Positions 42,860 through 51,508 of a DNA stretch of 64,000 bases are shown in pieces. The translations under genes and the position numbers were made by a program. The DNA is from Porphyrobacter sp. AAP82. GTDB lineage: Bacteria > Pseudomonadota > Alphaproteobacteria > Sphingomonadales > Sphingomonadaceae. The notes below the pieces were generated by a model. It did not search any database and was not told the origin of the DNA. It saw only the letters and a list, made by a program, of their open reading frames with translations. Positions within the stretch are counted from its first letter, which is position 1. Each line of letters begins with the position of its first letter. Location of the stretch: contig NZ_ANFX01000029.1 in NCBI RefSeq assembly GCF_000331285.1, positions 35,559 to 99,558 on the forward strand, given 5' to 3'.

Positions 42860-43528
42860 ATGACCCGCGAGCAGATCTTCGAATTCTTCCGCCGTCTGGC
42901 CGAAGACAACCTTTCGCCCCAGACCGAGCTGGAATATGGCAATGCCTACCAGCTGCTCGTCGCCGTGGCACTTTCGGCGCAGGCAACCGATGTGGGGGTC
43001 AACAAGGCGACCCGCGCGCTGTTCCGCAAGGTGGAGACGCCCGCACAGATGCTCGAACTCGGCGAGGATGGGCTGAAGGATAACATCAAGACCATCGGCC
43101 TGTTCAATTCCAAGGCCAAGAACGTCATCGCGCTCTCGCAGATCCTCGTGGAGGAGCACGGCGGCGCGGTGCCGGACAATCGCGACGCGCTGGTGAAGCT
43201 CCCCGGCGTCGGGCGCAAGACGGCGAACGTGGTGCTCAATTGCTGGTTCGGGCAGGAGACCTTTGCCGTCGACACCCACATCTTCCGCGTCTCCAACCGC
43301 ACCGGCATGGCGAAAGGCAAGACCCCCGAGCAGGTCGAGGCGAAGCTCGAAAAGCGCGTGCCCCAGCCCTTCCGCCGGGATTCGCACCACTGGATGATCC
43401 TCCACGGCCGCTATGTCTGCAAGGCGCGGACGCCCGAATGCTGGCGCTGCAAGGTCGCGGACCTGTGTTCCTTCCGCAAGAAGGTCACGGCGCCGCCCAA
43501 GGGCCGCGCCGCCGTCGCTGCGGATTAA
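42860..43528 (+). CDS. nth: Endonuclease III
   Basis: The 222-residue DNA glycosylase/AP lyase has the helix-hairpin-helix LPGVGRKTANVVL at about residues 114-126 with the catalytic Lys, the catalytic Asp in VDTHIFRVSNR at about 138, and the 4Fe-4S cluster Cys in CKARTPECWRCKVADLC at about 189-205. It removes oxidised pyrimidines. It is the last gene of a rightward group with the M48 protease and the DUF6891-like protein. Confidence 0.96.
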   Translation: MTREQIFEFFRRLAEDNLSPQTELEYGNAYQLLVAVALSAQATDVGVNKATRALFRKVETPAQMLELGEDGLKDNIKTIGLFNSKAKNVIALSQILVEEHGGAVPDNRDALVKLPGVGRKTANVVLNCWFGQETFAVDTHIFRVSNRTGMAKGKTPEQVEAKLEKRVPQPFRRDSHHWMILHGRYVCKARTPECWRCKVADLCSFRKKVTAPPKGRAAVAAD

Positions 43529-43586
43529 GGCCCGGTTCAAGCGCGTGGGCGAGAATGCGCGCACCCTTTCGGTGGAGAGAGATGCC

Positions 43587-43997
43587 ATGACCCCCCGCTT
43601 GCTCGCGCTCGCCCCCCTTTGGCTGCTTGCGGCAGCCTGCACCCCCGACCCCGCAGTCGAAGCCGCCCGCACCCAGGCCGCGCTCGACGCAGCGCCGCCT
43701 GCGACCGTCAAGGGCCCCGGGCAAAGCTGCATCGACCGTTCGGCGGTGCGCAACACCGTGGTGCGCTCGGACAAGGTGATCGACTTCGAGATGAACGGCG
43801 GCAAGGTCTATCGCAGCACTCTCAAGAGCCGCTGCCCCGGCCTCGCCTTCGACCGCGCGATCACCTACGAGACCTCGATCAACCAGCTGTGCACCCAGCA
43901 GATCGTCTATGCGCTCAACACCACCGGCGGCACCTTGCAACGCGGCGCGGCGTGCTCGCTGGGCGAGTTCGTGCCGATCGAATATGTGAAGGAGTAA
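43587..43997 (+). CDS. Hypothetical lipoprotein with conserved Cys
   Basis: The 136-residue protein has a lipobox (LLAAAC, Cys at about residue 18). The mature part contains paired Cys (QSCIDRSAV, SRCPGLAF, QLCTQQIV, AACSLGEFVPI) that suggest two disulfides. This C-x(n)-C layout with VIDFEMNGGKVYRSTL is seen in small secreted proteins of alphaproteobacteria; I cannot name the family. The ATG at 43587 follows GGTGGAGAG. It stands alone, 58 bases after nth. Confidence 0.78.
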   Translation: MTPRLLALAPLWLLAAACTPDPAVEAARTQAALDAAPPATVKGPGQSCIDRSAVRNTVVRSDKVIDFEMNGGKVYRSTLKSRCPGLAFDRAITYETSINQLCTQQIVYALNTTGGTLQRGAACSLGEFVPIEYVKE

Positions 43998-44021
43998 GGC
44001 GGGCCGCGCGGCCCCGGCGCA

Positions 44022-44425
44022 TCACAGGGCGGTAGCCTCGCGCACATAGTCCCATCCGCCCTGCCCGCTCCAGGCCAGGCCAGGCCGTCAGGATAGCGCA
44101 CTTCGACCCCCGCAAGATCGGCAGGGTCCGCCAGCCACATGTTGACACCCATCATCGTATTGCCGTGCTGCGCGATTGCCGCTTCGGTCATCACGAAATG
44201 GGTCGTCGTCGAACAGGTCCGGCACGCATGAACCTCGGCGGCCGCGCTCGGCTTGTCGGTGCGGCGATGGCCCGACGTGGCTCCGCCAACGGCAACCTCT
44301 CCCGGATGATAATAACCCCAGCGCGCCGCTGCGCTGGTGCAGAATGTGCAGTTGCACTCATGGATAAAGTCGGGCTTGCGAGCGACCTCGAGCGTGACAG
44401 CGCCGCACGTGCAGTTGAGCGTCAT
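44022..44425 (-). pseudogene. GFA family protein, frameshifted near the C-terminus
   Basis: The frame begins at 44425 as a normal GFA (glutathione-dependent formaldehyde-activating-like) protein with zinc Cys in CTCGAV, CNCTFC and CRTCSTTTHF, through NTMMGVNMW and VEVRYPDGLAW. Then a CCAGG unit present three times (44070-44084) shifts the frame by 5 bases. The expected ending WSGQGGWDYVREATAL and its stop (44022-44024) are in another frame. As it stands, translation would run on to 43907 through the antisense of the neighbouring lipoprotein gene. The damaged part is only the last 16 residues, so residual function is possible. Confidence 0.8.
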
Positions 44426-44465
44426 TCGAATTCATCCTTCCTGCGCGCAGGCTGGGCTGCCCGCA

Positions 44466-45800
44466 TCACCCGCGCCCGCCCTCTCCAAAATTGCTCTCGT
44501 CCAGATCCAGCCCCGCGCGCCCATCGGCCGCCGTGTGGGCGGGGGCGTGGGGGAGTTCCAGGTCCTCGGGCTCGGGGGTCTCGAGCATCCCCTCCCACTT
44601 GGTGATGACCGCAGTCGCGACCGCGTTGCCGACCACGTTGGTGGCGGTGCGGCCCATGTCGAGGAACTGGTCGATGGCAAGGATGATCGCCACGCCCTCC
44701 ACGGGAAGGCCGAACATGGCGAGCGTGCCGGTGATGACCACAAGGCTGGCGCGCGGCACCGCGGCGATGCCCTTGGAGGAAATCATCAGCGTCAGCAGGA
44801 TCATGATCTGGGTGCCAACCGTCAGCTCGATGCCATAGGCCTGCGCGATGAAGATCGTCGCGAAGCTCATGTACATCATCGAGCCGTCGAGATTGAAGCT
44901 GTAGCCCAGCGGCAGCATGAAGCCCGAGATGCGGCGCGGGACGCCGAACCGGTCGAGCTGCTCGAACAGCTTGGGCAGCGCGGCTTCCGACGATGCGGTC
45001 GAGAAGGCAATCATCAGCGGCTGGCGGATATAGCGGATCAGCGTCCAGATGCGCTTGCCCAGGAACATCGCGCCCGCGCTCAGCAGGATCACCCACAGCA
45101 GCACCAGCGAGAAGTAGAACTCGGTCAGCAGGGTGAGATAGGTGCCGAGGATCGCAAGGCCGCTTGCCGCGACCACGTTGGCAAGCGCGCCGAACACCGC
45201 GACCGGCGCATAGCGCATCACGTAGCCGGTCACTTGCAGCATCATCTCCGCGAGCGCATCGGCGCCCTTGACCAGCGGCGCCCCGCGCTCGCCAATGGCC
45301 GACAGCGCGACGCCTGCAAAGATCGAGAAGACGAGGATTTGCAAGATGTTGTTGGTCGCCAGCGCGTCGATAGCGTTCTTGGGGAAGATCGAGAGAATGA
45401 ACTCGGTCGCCTTCAGCTCCTTGACCTCGCCGACCGCGGCGGCGGCGGTGGCAGCCTCGGGGATCGGCGCGCCGATACCCGGCTGGAAGAAATTGACCAG
45501 CACGAGGCCGAGGCCGATCGAGACGAGGCTTGCGGTGATGAACCAGGTGAGCGCCCTCACCCCGATCCGGCCCAGCGCCGCGCTGTCGCCCATGTGGGCG
45601 ATGCCGACGACGATGGTCGAGAGCACCAGCGGGGCGACCAGCATCTTGATGAGATTGAGGAAGATGTCGCTGAGCAGCTTGAACCACGGCGCGATCTGGG
45701 TCTTGATCACCTCGGCCGGCAGGCTCTGGTTGAGCACCTGGCCGACGATCACGCCGAGCACCATGCCGGCAAGGATGTAGAGGGTGAGCTTGCGGTCCAT
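44466..45800 (-). CDS. Dicarboxylate/amino acid:cation symporter
   Basis: The 444-residue protein is a DAACS-family (GltP/DctA) transporter: LIKMLVAPLVLSTIVVGIAHMGD near the N-terminus (in part), the Ser-rich SSEAALPKLFEQ hairpin at about residues 268-280, NLDGSMMYMSFATIF at about 306-320, and the substrate/Na site region AIDQFLDMGRTATNVVGN. It takes up C4-dicarboxylates or acidic amino acids with Na+ or H+. Which substrate is preferred cannot be told. It is 9 bases after dapE on the same strand. Confidence 0.9.
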   Translation of the reverse strand: MDRKLTLYILAGMVLGVIVGQVLNQSLPAEVIKTQIAPWFKLLSDIFLNLIKMLVAPLVLSTIVVGIAHMGDSAALGRIGVRALTWFITASLVSIGLGLVLVNFFQPGIGAPIPEAATAAAAVGEVKELKATEFILSIFPKNAIDALATNNILQILVFSIFAGVALSAIGERGAPLVKGADALAEMMLQVTGYVMRYAPVAVFGALANVVAASGLAILGTYLTLLTEFYFSLVLLWVILLSAGAMFLGKRIWTLIRYIRQPLMIAFSTASSEAALPKLFEQLDRFGVPRRISGFMLPLGYSFNLDGSMMYMSFATIFIAQAYGIELTVGTQIMILLTLMISSKGIAAVPRASLVVITGTLAMFGLPVEGVAIILAIDQFLDMGRTATNVVGNAVATAVITKWEGMLETPEPEDLELPHAPAHTAADGRAGLDLDESNFGEGGRG

Positions 45801-45809
45801 CGGCAGGGT

Positions 45810-46961
45810 CTATCCTTCGGGGCGTTCGAGCGCCAGTGCAGCCCGCGCAATGCGGGCATAGATGCGCGCCAGCACGGCCAGATCGGGAATGGCGACCGCC
45901 TCGTCACGCTTGTGCATGGTCGCGTTGCACAGGCCGAATTCGATCACTGGGCAAACGGAACGCAGGAAGCGCGCGTCGGAGGTGCCGCCGGTGGTGGAAA
46001 GCTCGGGCACGAGGCCGGTTTCGGCCTCCACCGCATCGCTCACAAGCCTGGAAAAGGCGCCGGGCTCGGTCAGGAAGGGCTCGCCCGAGATGACCGGGCG
46101 TGCGCTGCCGCCGTGCCTTTCGGCGATGGCGCAGACGCGTTCGGACAGACTGTGGCCAGTGTGGAGATCGTTGAAGCGGATCGAGATGCGCGCCTCGCCG
46201 CGCGCTGGGATGACGTTGTGCGCCTTGTTGGGGGCGGCGATCTCGGTGATCTCGAGATTCGAGGGCTGGAACCACTTCGTGCCGGTATCCAGCGTCAGCG
46301 CATCCAGCTCGGCAAGGATCGTGACCAGCCCCGGCAGCGGATTGTCGGCTAGGTGCGGATAGGCGACGTGGCCCTGGGTGCCCTCGACGGTGATGAAGAT
46401 ATTGACCGAGCCCCTGCGGCCGATCTTGACCATGTCGCCGAGGCGATGAACGCTGGTGGGCTCGCCGACCAGGCACAGATCGGGGCGGATGCCTTCTGCT
46501 TCCATGTAGTCGATCAAGGCGCGGGTGCCGTGGAGCGCGGGGCCTTCCTCGTCGCCGGTGATGATGAAGCTGATCGTCCCGGCCTCGGCAGGCACCTCGG
46601 CGGCGGCGGCGACCATCGCCGCGATCGCGCCCTTCATGTCGACCGCGCCGCGCCCGTGGAGCAGCTCACCGCGCACATCCGGCGCGAAGGGATCGGAAGC
46701 CCAGCCATCACCCGGCGGCACCACATCGAGGTGCCCGGCAAAGGCGAAATGCCGCGAACCTTCAGGGCCGGGCCGGCAAGCGAACAGGTTCTCGACCGGC
46801 GCTTCCTCGGTGCCTTCCGCCCCCTCGCCGCGCGTGAAGCGGTGGACGGCAAAGCCCAGCGGTTCGAGCATCGCGGCAAGTTCGGCGAACACCGCTCCGG
46901 TCGCGGGTGTCACCGAAGGGGCGGCGATCAGGCGCTTGGCAAGGTCGGCTGTGTCGAGCAT
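45810..46961 (-). CDS. dapE: Succinyl-diaminopimelate desuccinylase
   Basis: The 383-residue M20 metallohydrolase has the zinc ligands in FAGHLDVVPPG at about residues 65-75, GRGAVDMKGAIAA with the bridging Asp at about 100, and the catalytic Glu pair in TGDEEGPALHGT at about 130-141. The C-terminal STTGGTSDARF is typical for DapE. It hydrolyses N-succinyl-LL-diaminopimelate in lysine and cell-wall synthesis. It is divergent from the cupin gene, with about 30 bases between starts. Confidence 0.93.
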   Translation of the reverse strand: MLDTADLAKRLIAAPSVTPATGAVFAELAAMLEPLGFAVHRFTRGEGAEGTEEAPVENLFACRPGPEGSRHFAFAGHLDVVPPGDGWASDPFAPDVRGELLHGRGAVDMKGAIAAMVAAAAEVPAEAGTISFIITGDEEGPALHGTRALIDYMEAEGIRPDLCLVGEPTSVHRLGDMVKIGRRGSVNIFITVEGTQGHVAYPHLADNPLPGLVTILAELDALTLDTGTKWFQPSNLEITEIAAPNKAHNVIPARGEARISIRFNDLHTGHSLSERVCAIAERHGGSARPVISGEPFLTEPGAFSRLVSDAVEAETGLVPELSTTGGTSDARFLRSVCPVIEFGLCNATMHKRDEAVAIPDLAVLARIYARIARAALALERPEG

Positions 46962-46990
46962 CACGGCAGGCCTAGCAGGAGATGCCGTCG

Positions 46991-47458
46991 ATGCCCAAGC
47001 TCGATCTTGCCGCGATTCCCCAGACCAATGCGACCGGCTACCCCGCACCCCATGACGCCGCAGTCGAGGGCCGTTGGTATCGCCGTCTCGCACCTGCCTG
47101 CGGCCGCACCCGCATCGGCGCGAGCCATTGCACCTTACTGCCGGGTGCCTTCTCATCGCACCGCCACTGGCACCGCGAGGAGGACGAGCTGGTGGTGATG
47201 CTGGAAGGCCAGGCGATCCTCATCGACGATACCGGCGAGACCCCGGTGGGCCCGGGCGATGTGCTCGCCTTCCCGGCGGGCGAGGCCAACGGCCACCACC
47301 TCCATAATCGCACGGACGACCCTTGCGTCTTCGTTGCCATCCGCGCGGGCGATGCCGCAGCCGATAGCGGGGTCTATCCCGACATCGACATGGTGTTCGA
47401 CGCAGCCGGCTATGCCCGCAAGGACGGCACCCGCTACGACGCGCGCCGCACGCCGTGA
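46991..47458 (+). CDS. Cupin domain protein
   Basis: The 155-residue protein has a single cupin barrel: motif 1 in HRHWHREEDELVVMLEG (His and Glu metal ligands at about residues 57-66) and motif 2 in PGDVLAFPAGEANGHHLHN. Small cupins of this kind are metal-binding enzymes or binding proteins with varied roles; the substrate is unknown. The ATG at 46991 has AGGAG about 10 bases upstream, better than the ATG at 46982. It is coupled to the LysE gene by a GTGA overlap. Confidence 0.85.
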   Translation: MPKLDLAAIPQTNATGYPAPHDAAVEGRWYRRLAPACGRTRIGASHCTLLPGAFSSHRHWHREEDELVVMLEGQAILIDDTGETPVGPGDVLAFPAGEANGHHLHNRTDDPCVFVAIRAGDAAADSGVYPDIDMVFDAAGYARKDGTRYDARRTP

Positions 47459-48078
47459 TCGACCCTGCGGTCAACTGGGGGGGCTTCGCGCTGGCCGTGC
47501 TGCTGGTCGAGCTGACGCCCGGTCCGAACATGGCGTGGCTTGTCACCCTGACCCTTTCCCAAGGGCGGCGCGCCGGGCTCGGGGCGATCGCCGGCGTCGC
47601 CGCAGGGCTCGCCGCCAATGCCGCGCTGAGCGTGCTTGCCGCCAGTCTCATCCTCTCGGCCGGAGCGGGGCTGACGCAGGGCGTCTCGCTGATGGCGGCG
47701 CCGATGATGGCGTGGCTGGCGTGGGAGGCGTGGCGGGATGCCGGCGAAAGCGCGACCGCCGCGCCCCCCGAGGCCGCCGCCGGGCGCCATGCCGCGGCAG
47801 GCTTCGTGATCAATCTCCTCAACCCCAAATCGGCGCTGTTCCTCATCACCGTGATGCCGCAATTCGTCAGCGGCGGGCGGCCGGGGCTGGCCGCGGGGCT
47901 GGCCCTCGGCGCGGTCAGCGTCGCGATTGCGAGCGGCGTTCACCTGTCGCTGGTGCTGCTTGCCGAACATGCCCGCGCCGCGCTGATGGCAGAGGACCGC
48001 GCGCGCGCCATCCGGCGCGGCTTGGCACTGGCGATGCTGGGGGTGGGGCTGTGGTTCCTCGCCAAGGCGCTCGCCTAA
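47455..48078 (+). CDS. LysE family translocator
   Basis: The 207-residue protein has six hydrophobic segments and the LysE/RhtB pattern LTPGPNMAWLVTLTLSQGRRAG at about residues 21-42 (PGPN being the hallmark) and INLLNPKSALFLITVMPQF at about 121-139. It probably exports an amino acid or related metabolite. It begins with GTG overlapping the stop of the cupin gene, so the two are translated together. Confidence 0.9.
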   Translation: MIDPAVNWGGFALAVLLVELTPGPNMAWLVTLTLSQGRRAGLGAIAGVAAGLAANAALSVLAASLILSAGAGLTQGVSLMAAPMMAWLAWEAWRDAGESATAAPPEAAAGRHAAAGFVINLLNPKSALFLITVMPQFVSGGRPGLAAGLALGAVSVAIASGVHLSLVLLAEHARAALMAEDRARAIRRGLALAMLGVGLWFLAKALA

Positions 48079-48096
48079 AGCGCCTTCCTGCCCGCC

Positions 48097-48984
48097 CTAT
48101 CCCCTGCGCCGGCGCGGTTCATCGGGGACCAGCGGGCCGGGCTTGAACGCCTCGTCGAGCAGCCCCGCGATCCTGAGGCCCGCCTGCACCACCCGCCGGC
48201 GCGCCACCGGCACGCCGCGCACGATGTCCTCCTGGCTCAAGGCGGTCCGTTCGGGCAGAGGCTTGCTGCACAGATCATCGGTGTCGAAGGCGGTGGGGTA
48301 GACGAAGCTGCGCGCGATGTCCCAGCTCTCGCGCCCCCAGTCGTCGGGCGTTCCGCCGGCCAGCTCGGCGCGCTCGTCGGGCGAGTAGCGGCGCACCACC
48401 GGGTCGGCGGGATCGCTGATCGCGCGTTCGGCGAGCACCCCGTCCCAGATGCTGTGCAGGTTCAGCCCCGGCTTGATCCCGTAATCGGCCTTGCGCGCAT
48501 TGCCGCCCTGATCCTCGTTGTCGCCCGAATGGAGCGGCATGTGCACATCGCCGGCAAAGTGGACCATGAAGGCGAGCGCCTCCAATCGCACGGGCGCGGG
48601 CAGGCGTTCATCGCCCAGCACCCGCTGCGCGCGCACGATCTGCGCCGTCACGCAACTGCCGCCCGGACAATTGCCCTTGGGGTCGAAAGCCTTGCACACC
48701 GGCGCGGTGCGATAGTGCCAGGCGGCGGTATAGCCCCAGCGCCAGCCCTCGGCACGCACGCAGTCCGCCCAGACCGACGCATCCTCGAGCGTCTTGAGGG
48801 GGCAATCGGGCGTGCCGAGGTCCTTCTCGCGCGCCAGCAGCGCGGTGACCTTGGCGCGCACTTGCGGCGAGACATTGGCAAGCGCGATGGTCGCGGTCTG
48901 GCGGTGGGCATATTCGCCCCATGCCAGCGCCGGCACCGGCGCGAGCGCCAGCAGCACCGCGAGCAAAGCCAGCAGCCGGCGCAT
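48097..48984 (-). CDS. Secreted S1/P1-type nuclease
   Basis: The 295-residue protein has a signal peptide ending PVPALA, after which the mature enzyme starts with Trp (WGEYAHR), as zinc-cluster P1 nucleases do. Further zinc ligands lie in WHYRTAP, MVHFAGDVHMPLHSGDNEDQGG and NLHSIWDGVL. It should cleave single-stranded DNA or RNA in the periplasm or outside, perhaps for nutrient use. Its start overlaps the end of the GST gene by one base (TGATG), so the two are coupled. Confidence 0.88.
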   Translation of the reverse strand: MRRLLALLAVLLALAPVPALAWGEYAHRQTATIALANVSPQVRAKVTALLAREKDLGTPDCPLKTLEDASVWADCVRAEGWRWGYTAAWHYRTAPVCKAFDPKGNCPGGSCVTAQIVRAQRVLGDERLPAPVRLEALAFMVHFAGDVHMPLHSGDNEDQGGNARKADYGIKPGLNLHSIWDGVLAERAISDPADPVVRRYSPDERAELAGGTPDDWGRESWDIARSFVYPTAFDTDDLCSKPLPERTALSQEDIVRGVPVARRRVVQAGLRIAGLLDEAFKPGPLVPDEPRRRRG

Positions 48985-49649
48985 CACCGCGCCACCTGCT
49001 CGAACTGTTCGATCACCCATTCCTCTTCCCCGGCTGCCTCGGTCCATTCGCGCATCCAGTCATGCCCGAGCAGCGCCTCCCTATAGGCCTGCGCAAAGCC
49101 GGGCACGCCGATGCCGTAGGTGACGAAACGCGTCACCACCGGTGCATAGAAGATGTCGGCCGCGCCGAAGGTTCCGAACAGATAGGGCCCCGCGCTGCCA
49201 TGGCGCGCGCGGGCTTCGGCCCACAGGGTGAGGATGCGCACGATATCGTGGCGCGCCGCATCCGAGACCCCGGGCAGCTCCACCCGGCGGCGCACGTTCA
49301 TCGGCATCTCGCGGCGCAGGGCGAGGTAGCCCGAATGCATCTCGGCCACCATCGCGCGGGCCATCGCGCGGGCGGCATCGTCGCGGGGCCAGAAGCGTTC
49401 GCGCCCGACCTTGTCGGCGCAATATTCCATGATCGCGAGGCTGTCCCACACCACCGCATCGCCATCCCACAGGATCGGCACCTTGCCGCTGGACGGCTGG
49501 ACCTCGCCCATGTCCTGCTTCAGCCGGTCCCACTCCTCGCCCATGATCGGCACGGTCAGTTCCTCGAAATGCAGGCCCGACTGCTTCACCGCGAGCCAGC
49601 CGCGCAGGGACCAGCTCGAATAGTTCTTGTTGCCGATGATCAGTTTCAC
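48984..49649 (-). CDS. Glutathione S-transferase family protein
   Basis: The 221-residue protein has the thioredoxin-like N-domain (LIIGNKNYSSWSLRGWLAVKQ, key Ser in YSSWSLR; SGKVPILWDGD; WDSLAIMEYCADK) and the helical C-domain (GTFGAADIFYAPVVTRFVTYG). This pattern belongs to a maleylacetoacetate-isomerase or YfcF-like branch of GSTs. The substrate is unknown. It is followed directly by the nuclease gene. Confidence 0.88.
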   Translation of the reverse strand: MKLIIGNKNYSSWSLRGWLAVKQSGLHFEELTVPIMGEEWDRLKQDMGEVQPSSGKVPILWDGDAVVWDSLAIMEYCADKVGRERFWPRDDAARAMARAMVAEMHSGYLALRREMPMNVRRRVELPGVSDAARHDIVRILTLWAEARARHGSAGPYLFGTFGAADIFYAPVVTRFVTYGIGVPGFAQAYREALLGHDWMREWTEAAGEEEWVIEQFEQVAR

Positions 49650-49754
49650 GTCGCCTGCTCCACCTTGCCGGGACCGATGTGCCGCTGCCGTAGATATTCA
49701 GGCTGGCACTGTCGAGGCTGAACAGGCTAACACTTGGCAACAAGGAGCCTGCCG

Positions 49755-50174
49755 ATGACACTGCCCCCGTTCCACCTCGCCTTCCCGGTCGACGATCTGG
49801 CCGAGGCGCGCCGCTTCTACGGCACCGTGATGGGCTGCGCGCAGGGGCGGTCGAGCGAGGAGTGGGTCGATTTCGATTTCCACGGCCACCAGATCGTCGC
49901 CCACCTTGCGCCCGGGCAGGCGGGGGACCGCGCGAAGAACCATGTCGATGGCCACGGGGTGCCGGTGCCCCACTTCGGGCTGGTGCTCCCGATGGCCGAT
50001 TGGGAGGCGCTGGCCGAGCGGCTGCGCGCGGGCGGCTGCGACTTCGTGATCGCGCCCACGATCCGCTTCAGGGGCCAGCCGGGCGAGCAGGCGACGATGT
50101 TCCTGCGCGATCCATCGGGCAATGCGCTGGAGTTCAAGGCCTTCGCCGATCCCGCCAGCCTGTTCGCCACCTGA
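49755..50174 (+). CDS. Glyoxalase/VOC family protein
   Basis: The 139-residue single-domain VOC protein starts [21 protein letters not shown] (first metal-ligand His in FHLAF) and ends [15 protein letters not shown] with the C-terminal Glu ligand. The pattern is close to uncharacterised glyoxalase-like dioxygenase relatives. The ATG at 49755 was chosen over 49734 because AAGGAG lies 9 bases upstream of it. It is divergent from the GST gene. The reaction is unknown. Confidence 0.85.
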   Translation: MTLPPFHLAFPVDDLAEARRFYGTVMGCAQGRSSEEWVDFDFHGHQIVAHLAPGQAGDRAKNHVDGHGVPVPHFGLVLPMADWEALAERLRAGGCDFVIAPTIRFRGQPGEQATMFLRDPSGNALEFKAFADPASLFAT

Positions 50175-50204
50175 GGCCCGGATGCGCGGCGAAGCGGCCT
50201 GTAC

Positions 50205-50412
50205 CTAACAAAGGTTAGCTCACCCGCGCAGGCCCGTTGCGCGGCCCCGCAAGCGGCGGCGGCGCAAGTGACGGCGGCAGCGAAAGTTCCAGAAATGCAG
50301 AGCGTTAGCCAATCGCGCTAACGGTTTGGCTGCCGTCAAGGCGGATCGCCCCGCCTGCAAGGATGCGGGTTTCGATCCGGAATTGGCAATTTATGGCTAA
50401 CGGAATGCTAAC
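50205..50412. promoter_or_regulatory. Cluster of GCTAAC/GTTAGC motifs upstream of the DUF11 genes
   Basis: Inverted pairs are CTAAC (50205-50209) with GTTAG (50214-50218) and CGTTAGC (50303-50309) with GCTAACG (50317-50323). Direct copies of GCTAAC occur at 50396-50401 and 50407-50412, 11 bases apart (one helical turn). The last copy ends 24 bases before the ATG of the next gene. The arrangement suggests binding sites for an unknown regulator. The rest of 50175-50436 holds no gene. Confidence 0.55.
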
Positions 50413-50436
50413 CATTAATCCGTAGTTCCCCTTGGC

Positions 50437-51426
50437 ATGACCAAACATGCTCGCCTCTACGGCCCCCTCGCCTCGATCATCGCCACCGCCCTGCTGGCCG
50501 GCGCCGCCTCGCCTGCACTTGCCGGCGGCGTCACTGCGGGCACCCTGATCGAAAACACCGCCACCGCCAATTTCGACGAGGCCGGCACCTCGCGCAGCGT
50601 GGATTCGAACACGGTCACCGTGCGCGTGGACGAACTGCTCGATGTCACCGTGACCTCGCTCGACACCGGCCCGATCACCGCGCGCCGCGGCGATGCGGTG
50701 CTGACCTTCGAAGTCACCAACCCGGGCAACGGCCCCGAAGCCTTCCGCCTCACCGCCGAGGCCGCAGTGGCCGGCAATGATTTCGACGTGACTGTTCGCG
50801 GCGTTGCAATCGATAGCAACGGCAACGGCACCTATGACGATGGCGTCGACCAGATCCTCACCGGCCCGCTGACCACCCCGGTGCTGGCGCCCGATGCGCG
50901 CGTCACCGTGTTCGTGCTCGTCACCGTGCCCGATGCCGCCGCCGACGGCGATACCAGCAACGTCCAGCTCACCGCCGCCGCCGTCACCGGCAACGGCACG
51001 CCCGGCACCGCCTTCGCCGGCGAAGGCCAGGGCGGCGGGGATGCCGTGGTCGGCTCGACCGGCGCGCTCGCCAATGCGCGCGGGCAGATCAACAGCGCGG
51101 TCGCGAGCGTCCAGCTCGTCAAGTCCGTCACTCTGCGCGATCCTTTCGGCGGCACCAGCGCGGTGCCCGGCTCGGTCGCGACCTTCACCATCGAGGCGCG
51201 CGTCAGCGGCTCGGGCAATGTCGCCAACCTCGTCGTGACCGACGCCATTCCGGCTGGCACGACTTACGTTCCGGGCACGCTCGCGCTTGATGCGGGCGCG
51301 CTGACCGACGCGGCCGACGCCGACGCCGGGACCGCCTCCGGCAGCAGCGGGATCAGCGTGACGCTGGGCAGCGTGGCCGCCGACACCAACCGTTCGATCA
51401 CCTTCAACGTCACCGTCGACCAGTAA
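50437..51426 (+). CDS. Secreted DUF11-type repeat protein
   Basis: The 329-residue protein has a signal peptide ending SPALAGG and a mature part of Ig-like beta-domains. The first is AGTLIENTATANFDEAG (as in DUF11/SdrD-type proteins), a later one has TFEVTNPGNGPEAFRL and a possible Ca2+ loop DSNGNGTYDDGVD at about residues 129-141. A DUF11 domain closes the protein (VVTDAIPAGTTYVPGTLAL). There is no clear membrane anchor. It may be a surface or matrix component. The related gene downstream lies 82 bases away on the same strand. Confidence 0.78.
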   Translation: MTKHARLYGPLASIIATALLAGAASPALAGGVTAGTLIENTATANFDEAGTSRSVDSNTVTVRVDELLDVTVTSLDTGPITARRGDAVLTFEVTNPGNGPEAFRLTAEAAVAGNDFDVTVRGVAIDSNGNGTYDDGVDQILTGPLTTPVLAPDARVTVFVLVTVPDAAADGDTSNVQLTAAAVTGNGTPGTAFAGEGQGGGDAVVGSTGALANARGQINSAVASVQLVKSVTLRDPFGGTSAVPGSVATFTIEARVSGSGNVANLVVTDAIPAGTTYVPGTLALDAGALTDAADADAGTASGSSGISVTLGSVAADTNRSITFNVTVDQ

Positions 51427-51508
51427 CCCCGCCGGTCCGGTCCTGACCAGCCCGGCCCGCCATTATCATCGTTATAACAACAACCTACGAGCCACCAGGG
51501 AAGCTACC

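Noticed and set aside
44337-46352. Very long open frame (over 600 codons) on the plus strand
   Set aside because: It is antisense to the symporter and dapE genes, has a His/Arg/Asp-rich composition typical of shadow frames in GC-rich DNA, and shows no family signature.
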